The position numbers and the translations under genes were made by a program. Below the pieces are notes generated by a model. That model had not been told where the DNA came from. It made no database searches and saw only the letters and a program-made list of their open reading frames with translations. From positions 1 through 43,794 of the IMG/VR virus record IMGVR_UViG_3300046532_004697: DNA of 43,794 nt; one strand, written 5' to 3'. Shown here piece after piece: positions 22,206 to 29,063 of this stretch. The DNA comes from a virus. Positions within the stretch are counted from its first letter, which is position 1. Each line of letters opens with the position of its first letter.

Positions 22206-23253
22206 AATTTATAGTTCTTAATATTTCTAAACACATATTTGGAAGAAAGATTTCGCCAATTACTTTTCTCATAAAGTTTGGTGAGTAGTCGTAGGAAAAA
22301 GTATCGTCTGGCAGTTTATTGCTAAACTTATCAAGACAATTTTTGGGTAAGCCACAAATTAATAGAAGCTCCTTAATGGAAAGCACTCTGGGGTCGGACG
22401 GATGAACGTTATTTTGGCTAGATATAGACCCGTTGGTCATGGTTACGGTTGGCGCTGGCTCATCCCACCGCATCCTCTTGTACGTGGTCATAAACCCCTT
22501 GATTCTCCTGCCGTCTTTTTGTGGGTAGTGGATAGGGTTGTTGAATGCCGTATCGCCTTCTGGAGTTGAGCTCATCCACTCAACATGATTGTCGTTATGT
22601 TTCGGGGAAAAATGCCAAGGAATATCGGAATGTTCTCCATTGGTGAGGGAAGGAAGGTGCCCAATAGCATCACGAACGGATAGGGTTTCCTTATTTGGTT
22701 CTGGGTGGCTCCATTTTCCGCCCTTAGAGATTAGGCATATTGATCGACTGCGAGACTGGGCGGTTCCGTAATGCTTGCCGTTCAAAATATCCCACCTACA
22801 ATCAAAGCCTTTTGGGAGTTTAGATCTAATGAAATCAACAATATTGATAGCTTTTTTTCTATAATTAATATAAGTCTTGGCCATCTGGGGAACATTTTCT
22901 ATGAGCATATATTTCGGCTGAACCTTATTGAATATATTCATGGCATGGACAATTAGGCGGTTGCGAACGTCGTCTGATTCCTTCTGAGCATTAGCTATGC
23001 TCATTCCTTGGCATGGTGGGGTTGCAATAATTATATCTATCGGACCATGCTTTTCGCATGCTTTAACTATCTTGGATCGGGTTGATTGCAAGCATATGTC
23101 TCCGCATACAACCTCTTTTGTGTCTGGATGGAGGGCTTTGTAAAATTCAACCCTATCAGGTAGAATGTCATTAGCTACAACCACTTCGTGATCAAGGTCA
23201 TTTAGGTAGAACTCGCCAAAACCTACATTGGAAAATAATGATAAAATTTTCAT
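22198..23253 (-). CDS. C5 cytosine DNA methyltransferase
   Basis: A 351-residue enzyme with motifs in canonical order: I LFSNVGFGEFY (6-16), IV ATPPCQGMS with catalytic Cys81, VI IENVP (118-122), VIII AQSRSRSICL, and X NFMRKVIGE near the end. The target-recognition region lies between VIII and X and cannot be predicted. It would methylate phage DNA for protection from restriction. No cognate classic restriction enzyme is adjacent, only the GIY-YIG nuclease. Expression may be controlled by the leader described below. Confidence 0.85.
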   Translation of the reverse strand: MKILSLFSNVGFGEFYLNDLDHEVVVANDILPDRVEFYKALHPDTKEVVCGDICLQSTRSKIVKACEKHGPIDIIIATPPCQGMSIANAQKESDDVRNRLIVHAMNIFNKVQPKYMLIENVPQMAKTYINYRKKAINIVDFIRSKLPKGFDCRWDILNGKHYGTAQSRSRSICLISKGGKWSHPEPNKETLSVRDAIGHLPSLTNGEHSDIPWHFSPKHNDNHVEWMSSTPEGDTAFNNPIHYPQKDGRRIKGFMTTYKRMRWDEPAPTVTMTNGSISSQNNVHPSDPRVLSIKELLLICGLPKNCLDKFSNKLPDDTFSYDYSPNFMRKVIGEIFLPNMCLEILRTINYE

Positions 23254-23336
23254 TTATAATAATTAAAAAAACTAACCTTAAATAAGAGAAAGAACCATAA
23301 TTTAATACAATGACGTACAGAATCTAAGGTTAGCAT
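23250..23336 (-). CDS. possible 28-residue leader peptide of the methyltransferase
   Basis: A frame MLTLDSVRHCIKLWFFLLFK ending SFFNYYK stops in the methyltransferase ATG (ATGA overlap). It lies across a terminator-like stem, so it could work in attenuation. At 28 residues it may be chance. Confidence 0.3.
   Translation of the reverse strand: MLTLDSVRHCIKLWFFLLFKVSFFNYYK
23265..23333 (-). terminator. leader hairpin with T-run, possible attenuator
   Basis: Arms CTAACCTTA (23325-23333 on the plus strand as TAAGGTTAG) and its complement at 23272-23280 form a perfect 9-bp stem, followed on the minus strand by a seven-base T-run (23271-23265). The loop is about 44 bases. It lies between promoter 23355-23383 and the methyltransferase start. 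Confidence 0.5.
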
Positions 23337-23369
23337 AAAAAAGAGGAGGCCGTCATTATAACAGCCTCC
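23337..23369 (-). terminator. rho-independent terminator after the two-span membrane gene
   Basis: A 9-bp stem (arms 23361-23369 and 23345-23353, including one wobble) with a seven-base loop 23354-23360 and then a T-run. It follows the stop of the gene at 23395-23634. The loop is the -10 box of the next promoter. Confidence 0.7.
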
Positions 23370-23383
23370 CCCTTTAAAGTCAA
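23355..23383 (-). promoter_or_regulatory. promoter whose -10 box is the terminator loop
   Basis: TTGACT (23383-23378), 17-base spacer and TATAAT (23360-23355). The -10 coincides with the loop of the terminator above. Transcription would start about 23348 and give a leader of about 95 bases before the methyltransferase. Confidence 0.7.
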
Positions 23384-23394
23384 GAATAAAAAAC

Positions 23395-23634
23395 TTAACC
23401 GTTTTCTTCTTGCTTATTGAGCAGCCCAATCAATAGGCATAAGGTAACCAGTCCGGCCAAGCTGGCCTCAGGACCAACGAAACCATTGACGATTCCCTGA
23501 ATGTTACCGATGACATTCATGCCAGCAGCTTCACCGAAGACAACTTGAGAGAGCACAAGCAGTCCTACGATAGACGTGAGTATTGTAAAAAGGCCACCAA
23601 TGGCGCCCTTGAGTGTTGTTACTATGTTATTCAT
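23395..23634 (-). CDS. small two-span membrane protein
   Basis: Seventy-nine residues with two hydrophobic helices (GLFTILTSIVGLLVLSQVVFG and AGLVTLCLLIGLL) joined by a glycine-rich loop NVIGNIQGIVNGFVG. Similar short proteins occur in marine phages, and its place beside an outer-membrane protein gene suggests an envelope role. Exact function unknown; a holin is one option. Confidence 0.55.
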   Translation of the reverse strand: MNNIVTTLKGAIGGLFTILTSIVGLLVLSQVVFGEAAGMNVIGNIQGIVNGFVGPEASLAGLVTLCLLIGLLNKQEENG

Positions 23635-23649
23635 ATTTTTAATGTAGGG

Positions 23650-24300
23650 TTAGAAGTTAAAGGTTAAGCCAGCGCCGAATACAAATTCACTACTGGTACT
23701 ATCAGTGTCAATGTAATCAACTGACAATCCGACTGCAGTGGAATCAGAGAGAGCTTTTGTAGCATCAGCTCCAACATTGTAGTAATCAGTGTCCGTGCTA
23801 GACGAGGTTTCGGTGTTACCGATGGAGGCAGACAGAGAAAGGTCTGCAACTGCGGTTTCGATGTCGTGGGAGACACCCAACTCAAAGGTATAAAGAGAAT
23901 CATCTAGATCCCTGTATACAGAAACGGAGGGAGACAAAGCAACCCCCAGACCAAGCCTAAGCTCGCCCTCAGAGATGGCTCCGCCGGGTACATCTTCAAA
24001 ATGATTGATTCCAGCATATGCTGAAAGCAAACCATCTGCGAAGGAAGTGCCGACTCCTGCTCCCATGTGATAGCTATCATTGCCAACATCGACAGCTTGA
24101 TTGCTGCAAACGTGGAGACTGCCATTTAGTGGGCCAAGATCATGAGCCAGACGTAGAGATGTTTGGATGGACTCTTCTGCCTTTTGGACTCCCCTATAGA
24201 AATAATCGGATGCATATCCGACTCTAACTGAGTTTCCCGCTAAGGCGGCGTTAATACATAGCCCGAAGGCTAATAGTGTTGATATGATTTTTGTTTTCAT
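23650..24300 (-). CDS. secreted outer-membrane beta-barrel, TorF-like
   Basis: A 216-residue protein. Signal peptide MKTKIISTLLAFGLCINAALA is followed by VGYASDYFYRGVQ, a start like the Gcw_chp/TorF family of outer-membrane proteins. Alternating strands continue to a C-terminal ...FGAGLTFNF ending in Phe, as in BAM substrates. Phage-encoded porin-like proteins can alter host uptake or block other phages. The sequence shows export and barrel shape; the benefit is inferred. Confidence 0.75.
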   Translation of the reverse strand: MKTKIISTLLAFGLCINAALAGNSVRVGYASDYFYRGVQKAEESIQTSLRLAHDLGPLNGSLHVCSNQAVDVGNDSYHMGAGVGTSFADGLLSAYAGINHFEDVPGGAISEGELRLGLGVALSPSVSVYRDLDDSLYTFELGVSHDIETAVADLSLSASIGNTETSSSTDTDYYNVGADATKALSDSTAVGLSVDYIDTDSTSSEFVFGAGLTFNF

Positions 24301-24318
24301 AGTGTTTGTTTTATAAAA

Positions 24319-24909
24319 TTATTTTATTCTTATTTCTTTCCAAGCTACTTTTTTATCTTTTATTTGATCCCTGATGAATCTTTGTTTGGTGTTTAGTTGA
24401 CTGTTGCCGCTCTTGACTTCTATGAGAGTTATTTCTTCGGATCCGAATGATATGTAGTCTATGGGTTTTCCTAGAAAGGAGCACTCCTCTGGGTCGAATT
24501 CGAATTGATCGAGGAAAGGAGCGAGAGTTTCAGCTATATACCCAAGCCTTACTTCTCCGCTTTTCTTTTGAGAGACAACCTTCTTGCGGGTTTCGGTCTC
24601 CTCGGTCAGCTTTTGCTCTAAGTCGAGTAGTTGGTTGGTAAGATGTTTTTCTTTAGCATCGAGCTCAAGTTTTCGTTCTTGTATTAAGTTTTGTTCTTTA
24701 TCGAAACTAGATTGAAGGTTCTGTATAGTTTGATTAAACTGAAACTCTCTGCTTTTAGATGATTCTTCTTGTTGGGTTAATTGATCCTTTAAGAAAGTGT
24801 TGTTCTTGTTTAAAAAATCGGCGTTTAGTTTGTGCTTCTTGAGCGAATAAATTGTTAAACCTAAACATATAATACACCCTATTAGGGTAATTTCTAATAA
24901 AAAATCCAA
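24319..24909 (-). CDS. membrane-anchored coiled-coil nuclease, Holliday-junction-resolvase related
   Basis: A 196-residue protein read from a TTG start. An N-terminal membrane helix (LLEITLIGCIICLGLTIY) leads into a coiled coil of about 90 residues, then a compact PD-(D/E)XK domain: LGYIAETLAPF, GKPIDYISF with Asp, LIEVKSG (E-x-K) and TKQRFIRDQI. This resembles archaeal Holliday-junction-resolvase-type endonucleases (Endonuc_Holl). Membrane tethering is unusual for a junction nuclease. Confidence 0.6.
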   Translation of the reverse strand: MDFLLEITLIGCIICLGLTIYSLKKHKLNADFLNKNNTFLKDQLTQQEESSKSREFQFNQTIQNLQSSFDKEQNLIQERKLELDAKEKHLTNQLLDLEQKLTEETETRKKVVSQKKSGEVRLGYIAETLAPFLDQFEFDPEECSFLGKPIDYISFGSEEITLIEVKSGNSQLNTKQRFIRDQIKDKKVAWKEIRIK

Positions 24910-24912
24910 AAT

Positions 24913-25164
24913 TCACTTTTTTGTTATCGATATAATTCTGTCATGCCTAAAGGATCTGACTTGTTTCCTGCCAAAGCAATAAGCCTTGAATCCGATGTTG
25001 CACCTCTCGGCGTCTTTATTTCCAAACGAATTATAGAGGTCTATGCCTCCGACCTGATATGTTTTTGTCTTACCGTCGCGACTTTTGTAAACAATGTAAT
25101 ATCTATTTGAGAGAGGTCGCAGAATACTCTTTAGGAGTTTATTTATAAACTTAATTTTCTTCAT
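24913..25164 (-). CDS. small WYL-like/DNA-binding hypothetical protein
   Basis: Eighty-three residues. RYYIVYKSRDGKTKTYQVGG, then FKAYCFGRKQVRSFRHDRIISI resembles WYL-type ligand-binding modules (beta-rich with AYC.GRK..R.FRxDRI). Basic N-terminus MKKIKFINKLLKSILR. A regulator of phage or host genes is possible. It overlaps the gene upstream by 14 bases. Confidence 0.45.
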   Translation of the reverse strand: MKKIKFINKLLKSILRPLSNRYYIVYKSRDGKTKTYQVGGIDLYNSFGNKDAERCNIGFKAYCFGRKQVRSFRHDRIISITKK

Positions 25165-25369
25165 CTAGCAATCCCCTTTCCTCGCAAATGGCAACGCTAT
25201 ATCCAACTTTATAATGAAAATTTTGGGAGAAACAAAGCAAGCCTGCGATTACATAGGGCTCCCAAGTGTAAAATCCAAAGTTTAAGAAAACTAAAACTCC
25301 AATAATTACCATGGGGCAAAATTTATTGAGGCTGTAATTTAATACTCTGTTGAATATGTTGTTTTTCAT
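25151..25369 (-). CDS. two-span membrane protein
   Basis: Seventy-two residues with hydrophobic helices around MVIIGVLVFLNFGFYTW and YVIAGLLCFSQ, and an acidic C-terminus CEERGLLDEEN. The ATG overlaps the dCMP deaminase stop. Function unknown. Confidence 0.5.
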   Translation of the reverse strand: MKNNIFNRVLNYSLNKFCPMVIIGVLVFLNFGFYTWEPYVIAGLLCFSQNFHYKVGYSVAICEERGLLDEEN

Positions 25370-25797
25370 TTTTGATTTATTTCTATGTTCGCTTTTCCTA
25401 GAAGCTTTATTCCTTTATTATTTTTGTAAAAATATTCGTATACCACTCTGGAAATTCCCGACTGAATGATTAACTTAGAGCATTCAACACATGGGTTGAT
25501 AGTAATGTACATTGTTGATTCCAAACTCGACTGTGTGGACCTTGCGAGCTTAGTGATAGCGTTGCTCTCTGCATGTAAGACTTCTGGCTTTGTGAGGAGA
25601 GCTGTATCGTCGTGCTCATCGAGCCTGATCTCGCAGGAATTGTCAAACCCGCTAGGGGTTCCGTTGTAGCCGTCTGAGATAATGATTCCGTCTTTAACAA
25701 TGATGCATCCAACTTTCTTCCTGACTGCGGTAGAAAGCTGTGACCAAGTTTGACATATTTGTAAGTACGCTTCATCTAATTTAGATTGTGAAGCCAT
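25366..25797 (-). CDS. dCMP deaminase
   Basis: A 143-residue zinc deaminase. The motif HAESNAITK (His-Ala-Glu) and PCVECSKLI (Pro-Cys-x-x-Cys) bind zinc and catalyse dCMP to dUMP conversion for dTTP synthesis. GCIIVKDGIIISDGYNGTPSG is the usual N-terminal motif. The ATG at 25797 overlaps the -10 box of the promoter at 25796-25824, so transcription from it would begin inside the gene. Either the gene is read from upstream, or a promoter inside its start serves the genes after it. Confidence 0.85.
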   Translation of the reverse strand: MASQSKLDEAYLQICQTWSQLSTAVRKKVGCIIVKDGIIISDGYNGTPSGFDNSCEIRLDEHDDTALLTKPEVLHAESNAITKLARSTQSSLESTMYITINPCVECSKLIIQSGISRVVYEYFYKNNKGIKLLGKANIEINQK

Positions 25798-25824
25798 TAT
25801 ATTACGTTAATTGGGTTTTGTCAA
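25796..25824 (-). promoter_or_regulatory. perfect promoter overlapping the deaminase ATG
   Basis: TTGACA (25824-25819), 17-base spacer, TATAAT (25801-25796), both perfect. The last T and A of the -10 are part of ATG (TATAATG). Transcription would start near 25789, within the first codons. Confidence 0.7.
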
Positions 25825-25827
25825 GCT

Positions 25828-26034
25828 TTAATTTATGGATTCGGGGTCAGAAGTTTCCATTATAATTACGCCTTTATAACCGGGGTCATTAAGGGCTCTA
25901 AGTGAGTTGGCTAAGCTTTGGGCGTGAGCCTGAGCTTCATCCAAGGTCCAGTAATCTCTGGGCCAAGCCCTTCTTCCGTTTCTGGTTACAACATAAAAAA
26001 CTGGGGGTTTACCTTTTCCAATTGATTGATTCAT
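25828..26034 (-). CDS. small hypothetical protein
   Basis: Sixty-eight residues from MNQSIGKGKPPVFYVVTRNG, with the region RRAWPRDYWTLDEAQAHAQSL suggesting a strand-turn-helix module. A longer reading from 26088 overlaps a better supported basic gene, so the ATG at 26034 is used. Confidence 0.5.
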   Translation of the reverse strand: MNQSIGKGKPPVFYVVTRNGRRAWPRDYWTLDEAQAHAQSLANSLRALNDPGYKGVIIMETSDPESIN

Positions 26035-26164
26035 AATTATTGTTATATTTTTTTTTAGAGAAGGGTCTAGGCTTGTCTCCCTTACCATTCTTCTTTTGCT
26101 TTGTTTTTTTAGGGTTACAACTAGTGGGGGAACTCTGTTTCTTTTTCTTTACTGGTGGGTCCAT
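26009..26164 (-). CDS. small basic protein
   Basis: Fifty-one residues, highly Lys-rich (MDPPVKKKKQSSPTSCNPKK), with C-terminus KPRPFSKKKYNNNYESINWKR (read in two pieces). A KPRPFS...NN(W/Y)..I pattern is typical of small phage proteins of unknown role. It overlaps genes on both sides. Confidence 0.45.
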   Translation of the reverse strand: MDPPVKKKKQSSPTSCNPKKTKQKKNGKGDKPRPFSKKKYNNNYESINWKR

Positions 26165-26307
26165 ACGGATTGATTTAACTTGTGTTGCTTTATTTTATAA
26201 TAAAAATAAAACGGAAGGGAAAGAGCATATCCTGTCCACCATATTAAGAATGCCGTACCAGTAAAGGTCCAGAAGCTACTAAAGATAAATATTAAGGTTT
26301 CTTCCAT
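26149..26307 (-). CDS. 52-residue single- or double-span membrane protein
   Basis: MEETLIFIFSSFWTFTGTAF and LIWWTGYALSLPFYFYY form hydrophobic stretches, followed by a basic tail KIKQHKLNQSV. Overlaps the nuclease gene upstream and the basic gene downstream. Confidence 0.45.
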   Translation of the reverse strand: MEETLIFIFSSFWTFTGTAFLIWWTGYALSLPFYFYYKIKQHKLNQSVWTHQ

Positions 26308-26774
26308 ATTTTATGCCCCTCAATATTGAGCAGGTCGGACACTTTAATTTGACTTATTGTTTCTTGGGTTCCAGATCTTCTGAAGAGTCTATACTTGGAG
26401 TTCCAAGGTTTGTCAACATAGGGGAGATCCCACCTTACTGCTTCGGATGAACTTAGCCAGCCTAGCAGCTTTTTCCTATTCACGAAAATAAACTCTCTCG
26501 ATGTTTCAAATACTATAAAGTTTGCGGCTCCATATACCCATCCTCTCTTGCCTTTGGCGTCATCATACTCTATATATACCCATTGGTTGGCGTTTTTTCC
26601 ATTTTTTTTCTTAATATCTACGGAAACCTTGAGTGGCTTATTGTCTATTTGACCTTCTAAAATTATGTCTATATTGAGTTTTTTTTCTGAGAAGCTAGGT
26701 TTAAGAATTTTATATCCCCTTGCTTCAGCAAGCTCCATGAAGAGCTTTCTGTAACTTTTAGAAGGCTGTGACAT
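26292..26774 (-). CDS. PD-(D/E)XK-like nuclease
   Basis: About 160 residues. NIDIILEGQIDNKPLKVSVDIKKKNGKN carries a D...D-I-K core with Asp before a Lys-rich strand, followed by WVYIEYDDAKGKRGWVYG and FIVFETSREF. This resembles a small restriction-type or phage nuclease fold. The start is the ATG overlapping the UvdE-like gene's TGA, one codon after an in-frame GTG. Confidence 0.45.
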   Translation of the reverse strand: MSQPSKSYRKLFMELAEARGYKILKPSFSEKKLNIDIILEGQIDNKPLKVSVDIKKKNGKNANQWVYIEYDDAKGKRGWVYGAANFIVFETSREFIFVNRKKLLGWLSSSEAVRWDLPYVDKPWNSKYRLFRRSGTQETISQIKVSDLLNIEGHKIWKKP

Positions 26775-27862
26775 CACCCGTTGGTATCGTACAGAGCATT
26801 AAATGCTCTCGAGGTTTCCCTTGACTTCTTATACTTATTCTTAGTAATTGCATTAATAACTTCCTCGGTCACCTTGTCGTCATCTTCTGGCATTGTATAC
26901 TTAACGATAGCCTTGTCTCTTTTCCTGACATCACACTCCCATTTTATGGTGTAACCAAAATTCTGTATGGCTCCAGATAGGTATTCGCAGGGTATCTCGG
27001 AGTCGTCGGATTCTTTTTCAGACCACAGAAATATGGGAACAACCCCCATCCAAGTCTCGTGAAAGGCTCCGATATTTACAATAGGCTCAACGGGATCGCT
27101 CCCCAAGGAACCCGCATTTCTCTTGTCCGCGACATTGTAATAACTTAAAACCATACCATCTTCGTATTTTTCATACAAATAAACATGAAAATATTTAAAG
27201 AGGTTAACTGGATTCCAGAAGCCCTCGTCCTCGTTTTGTATTACAATTCTATTTTGAGTTTCCTTGTTTAGACTTTTAAAGTTTTTATAAAAAAGATTAA
27301 CACATTCAACAGCCGAATTGTGGTCGTTATTCGTTGGCTGAGTGAAGGGTTTGATTATTATTGGGTTGGATGGGTTGGACGGGAACCCTGCAGTCTCAAA
27401 GAACCAGCTATGAAAATTTAGTTCACTGGTGGTTGTTAGAATATCCTTATCGTCATCGCTTATAAGGCTATTGGTTGAGTCGGGATAGACGGATAGGGTT
27501 ATGTTATTCTGGCGAGCCGCAATTCCTATAGATTTAATTTTAGATATAATTTTTGCGTAATCAGGAAGGCTCTCTAGGGAGATATTTAAGCTATCTGAGA
27601 AATCAGAAATTAAACTAAAGATGGAACTACTTATCCTGTAGTGAGTGATGTTTACTTTCGGTAGGAACTCTACGATATTTTCAGTTAACTGAAGGTTATG
27701 TAGGACTCTTGAGGATAGGTCGCCTAATGCCGACTCTTCCCCGCCACTCTCCCTTTGTCCTAGAAAGCTCTTTCGAGTCATGCCCGAAAAGGTGTATGAC
27801 CCGTCAGACTCTTTCTCTTTTAGTAATTCGGATGTGCCAATTAGGCCGTACAATACGTTCAT
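26774..27862 (-). CDS. UvdE-like TIM-barrel protein with altered metal ligands
   Basis: A 362-residue protein. The blocks VNITHYRISSSIFSLIS, then LSVYPDSTNSLIS, ELNFHSWFFETAGF, IIIKPFTQPT and RIVIQNEDEGFW follow the order of UV-damage endonuclease UvdE. However, the usual LSxHP is LSVYP, the later HxGG position reads KPFTQ, and LENDD becomes IQNED. Several metal-binding residues are lost, so classic endonuclease activity is doubtful. It could be a dead or re-purposed barrel. It lies between two nuclease genes. Confidence 0.45.
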   Translation of the reverse strand: MNVLYGLIGTSELLKEKESDGSYTFSGMTRKSFLGQRESGGEESALGDLSSRVLHNLQLTENIVEFLPKVNITHYRISSSIFSLISDFSDSLNISLESLPDYAKIISKIKSIGIAARQNNITLSVYPDSTNSLISDDDKDILTTTSELNFHSWFFETAGFPSNPSNPIIIKPFTQPTNNDHNSAVECVNLFYKNFKSLNKETQNRIVIQNEDEGFWNPVNLFKYFHVYLYEKYEDGMVLSYYNVADKRNAGSLGSDPVEPIVNIGAFHETWMGVVPIFLWSEKESDDSEIPCEYLSGAIQNFGYTIKWECDVRKRDKAIVKYTMPEDDDKVTEEVINAITKNKYKKSRETSRAFNALYDTNG

Positions 27863-27874
27863 TTGTAATATAAC

Positions 27875-28174
27875 TTACACCAAACTATCTGGGATTTCTG
27901 AATTTTTATTATCTTCCGAAGCTTTTTCTTCAGGGTTAGGAGTCTGCTCCGGAGCTGGTTCCGCATCCTTTGATATATAAAGAACATAGTCTGGCTTTTT
28001 ATCGTTGTCCTTGAAGCGGTTGGGGAACATGACAACCTTCATCTTCTTCTTTACCCCTAACTCATCGACCTCAATGCTTCCAGAGAGATATTTACCCTTA
28101 GAGCTATCCCTCGTCCAGAATGCTCCGATTTCGCGTTGTTGCCAATCTGATTTTGTTGATTGTTCTTCTAACAT
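27875..28174 (-). CDS. DUF736-like small protein
   Basis: Ninety-nine residues. REIGAFWTRDSSKGKYLSG (an IGxFWxxxSxxGxxYLSG pattern) resembles DUF736 and phage single-strand binding-like beta proteins, followed by NRFKDNDKKPDYVLYIS. The C-terminal 35 residues are acidic and disordered (AEPAPEQTPNPEEK), as in SSB tails. Role is a guess. Confidence 0.5.
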   Translation of the reverse strand: MLEEQSTKSDWQQREIGAFWTRDSSKGKYLSGSIEVDELGVKKKMKVVMFPNRFKDNDKKPDYVLYISKDAEPAPEQTPNPEEKASEDNKNSEIPDSLV

Positions 28175-28190
28175 GTGTATATTTTTTTAT

Positions 28191-28502
28191 ATGGTTATTA
28201 TTTACGATTGCGAACTGACCGAGCCACCGAGCTCGATTCATTGCTTTAGAGATGTGAGTTTATACTCGAAGGTTTTCTTGGAGTGTGATAATGTGATTAA
28301 GTGCCCAAAGGGAACGAAGACTGTTTACTGGAAGTGGCTTAAGGGTTACGGAGCTCACGACTTTATAGATGAAATAATATTGGGTAGCGAACGCCAGAGC
28401 GGGCTAACGATAGGTAGAAAAGGTCTTGTTAGGTGTGATTTAATTGATGAAGGTAATTATGGTAGATTGATAGCTTCTTTAGGAAATATTATAAAAAAAT
28501 AA
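28191..28502 (+). CDS. hypothetical protein on the plus strand
   Basis: A 103-residue protein from MVIIYDCELTEPPSS. It is divergent from the gene at 28174 and convergent with the next minus-strand gene. A plausible -10 TATATT lies just upstream. Mixed fold with a VYWKWLKGYGAHDF segment. No match recognised. Confidence 0.45.
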   Translation: MVIIYDCELTEPPSSIHCFRDVSLYSKVFLECDNVIKCPKGTKTVYWKWLKGYGAHDFIDEIILGSERQSGLTIGRKGLVRCDLIDEGNYGRLIASLGNIIKK

Positions 28503-28518
28503 TAAAGAATTTCAATAG

Positions 28519-29055
28519 TTATCTAAACTTTTTTTGAAGAAGTCTCCACCTGTCTGAATCTATAGGTTTGCTTCCGCTATCTATGGCAAAAAGCATGTTA
28601 ACTATTTCCTCAATTGAATTGTATATATATTTATGGGGCAACATTCCCAGCATCCATAGTGGAGTTTTAGCTTTTCCCCCTTCCATGCTTACGAATATGG
28701 GCTTTTTCATCCTAATGGCTGTAACTATTTCTTCTGCCGAGCCCCAACTGGCGACATCCGGAACAAGGTGGGCAATTATAAAATCAGATCGGTCAACTAG
28801 ATTAAGGTCGTAAGATCTGACCGTTTTCATTCTTTCGGTAACTCTGTCATACTGCTTCGTCTTCATCCAAGTCTCCATTTCCTGCCTTGAGGCTTCATCC
28901 TCTTCTACATCTTTGATGAAAGGTTTTTTGTATGGATCGAAGCAGGTAATGGATAGCGGACTTAGCTTTTCCGTAACTTCTTTACGCCAATTCCTTCCGC
29001 TGAGGTATTGCATGTGTCCAACTAGATAGGTTTTAGTTTTAAAAAGTAAATTCAT
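28519..29055 (-). CDS. nucleoside 2-deoxyribosyltransferase-like protein
   Basis: A 178-residue protein. YLVGHMQY at the start, ITCFDPYKKPF, RSYDLNLVDRSDFIIAHLV and WGSAEEIVTAIRMKKPIFVSMEGG match nucleoside 2-deoxyribosyltransferase-like families (with Glu in SAEEI as the likely catalytic residue). Such enzymes move or hydrolyse the base from deoxynucleosides. It may reshape the nucleotide pool or act in modified-base metabolism. Confidence 0.6.
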   Translation of the reverse strand: MNLLFKTKTYLVGHMQYLSGRNWRKEVTEKLSPLSITCFDPYKKPFIKDVEEDEASRQEMETWMKTKQYDRVTERMKTVRSYDLNLVDRSDFIIAHLVPDVASWGSAEEIVTAIRMKKPIFVSMEGGKAKTPLWMLGMLPHKYIYNSIEEIVNMLFAIDSGSKPIDSDRWRLLQKKFR

Positions 29056-29063
29056 AGCGTTTA

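Noticed and set aside
26040-26264. Plus-strand hydrophobic frame of 74 residues
   Set aside because: It lies opposite two well-placed small minus-strand genes and its composition is that of a complement of a Lys-rich gene.
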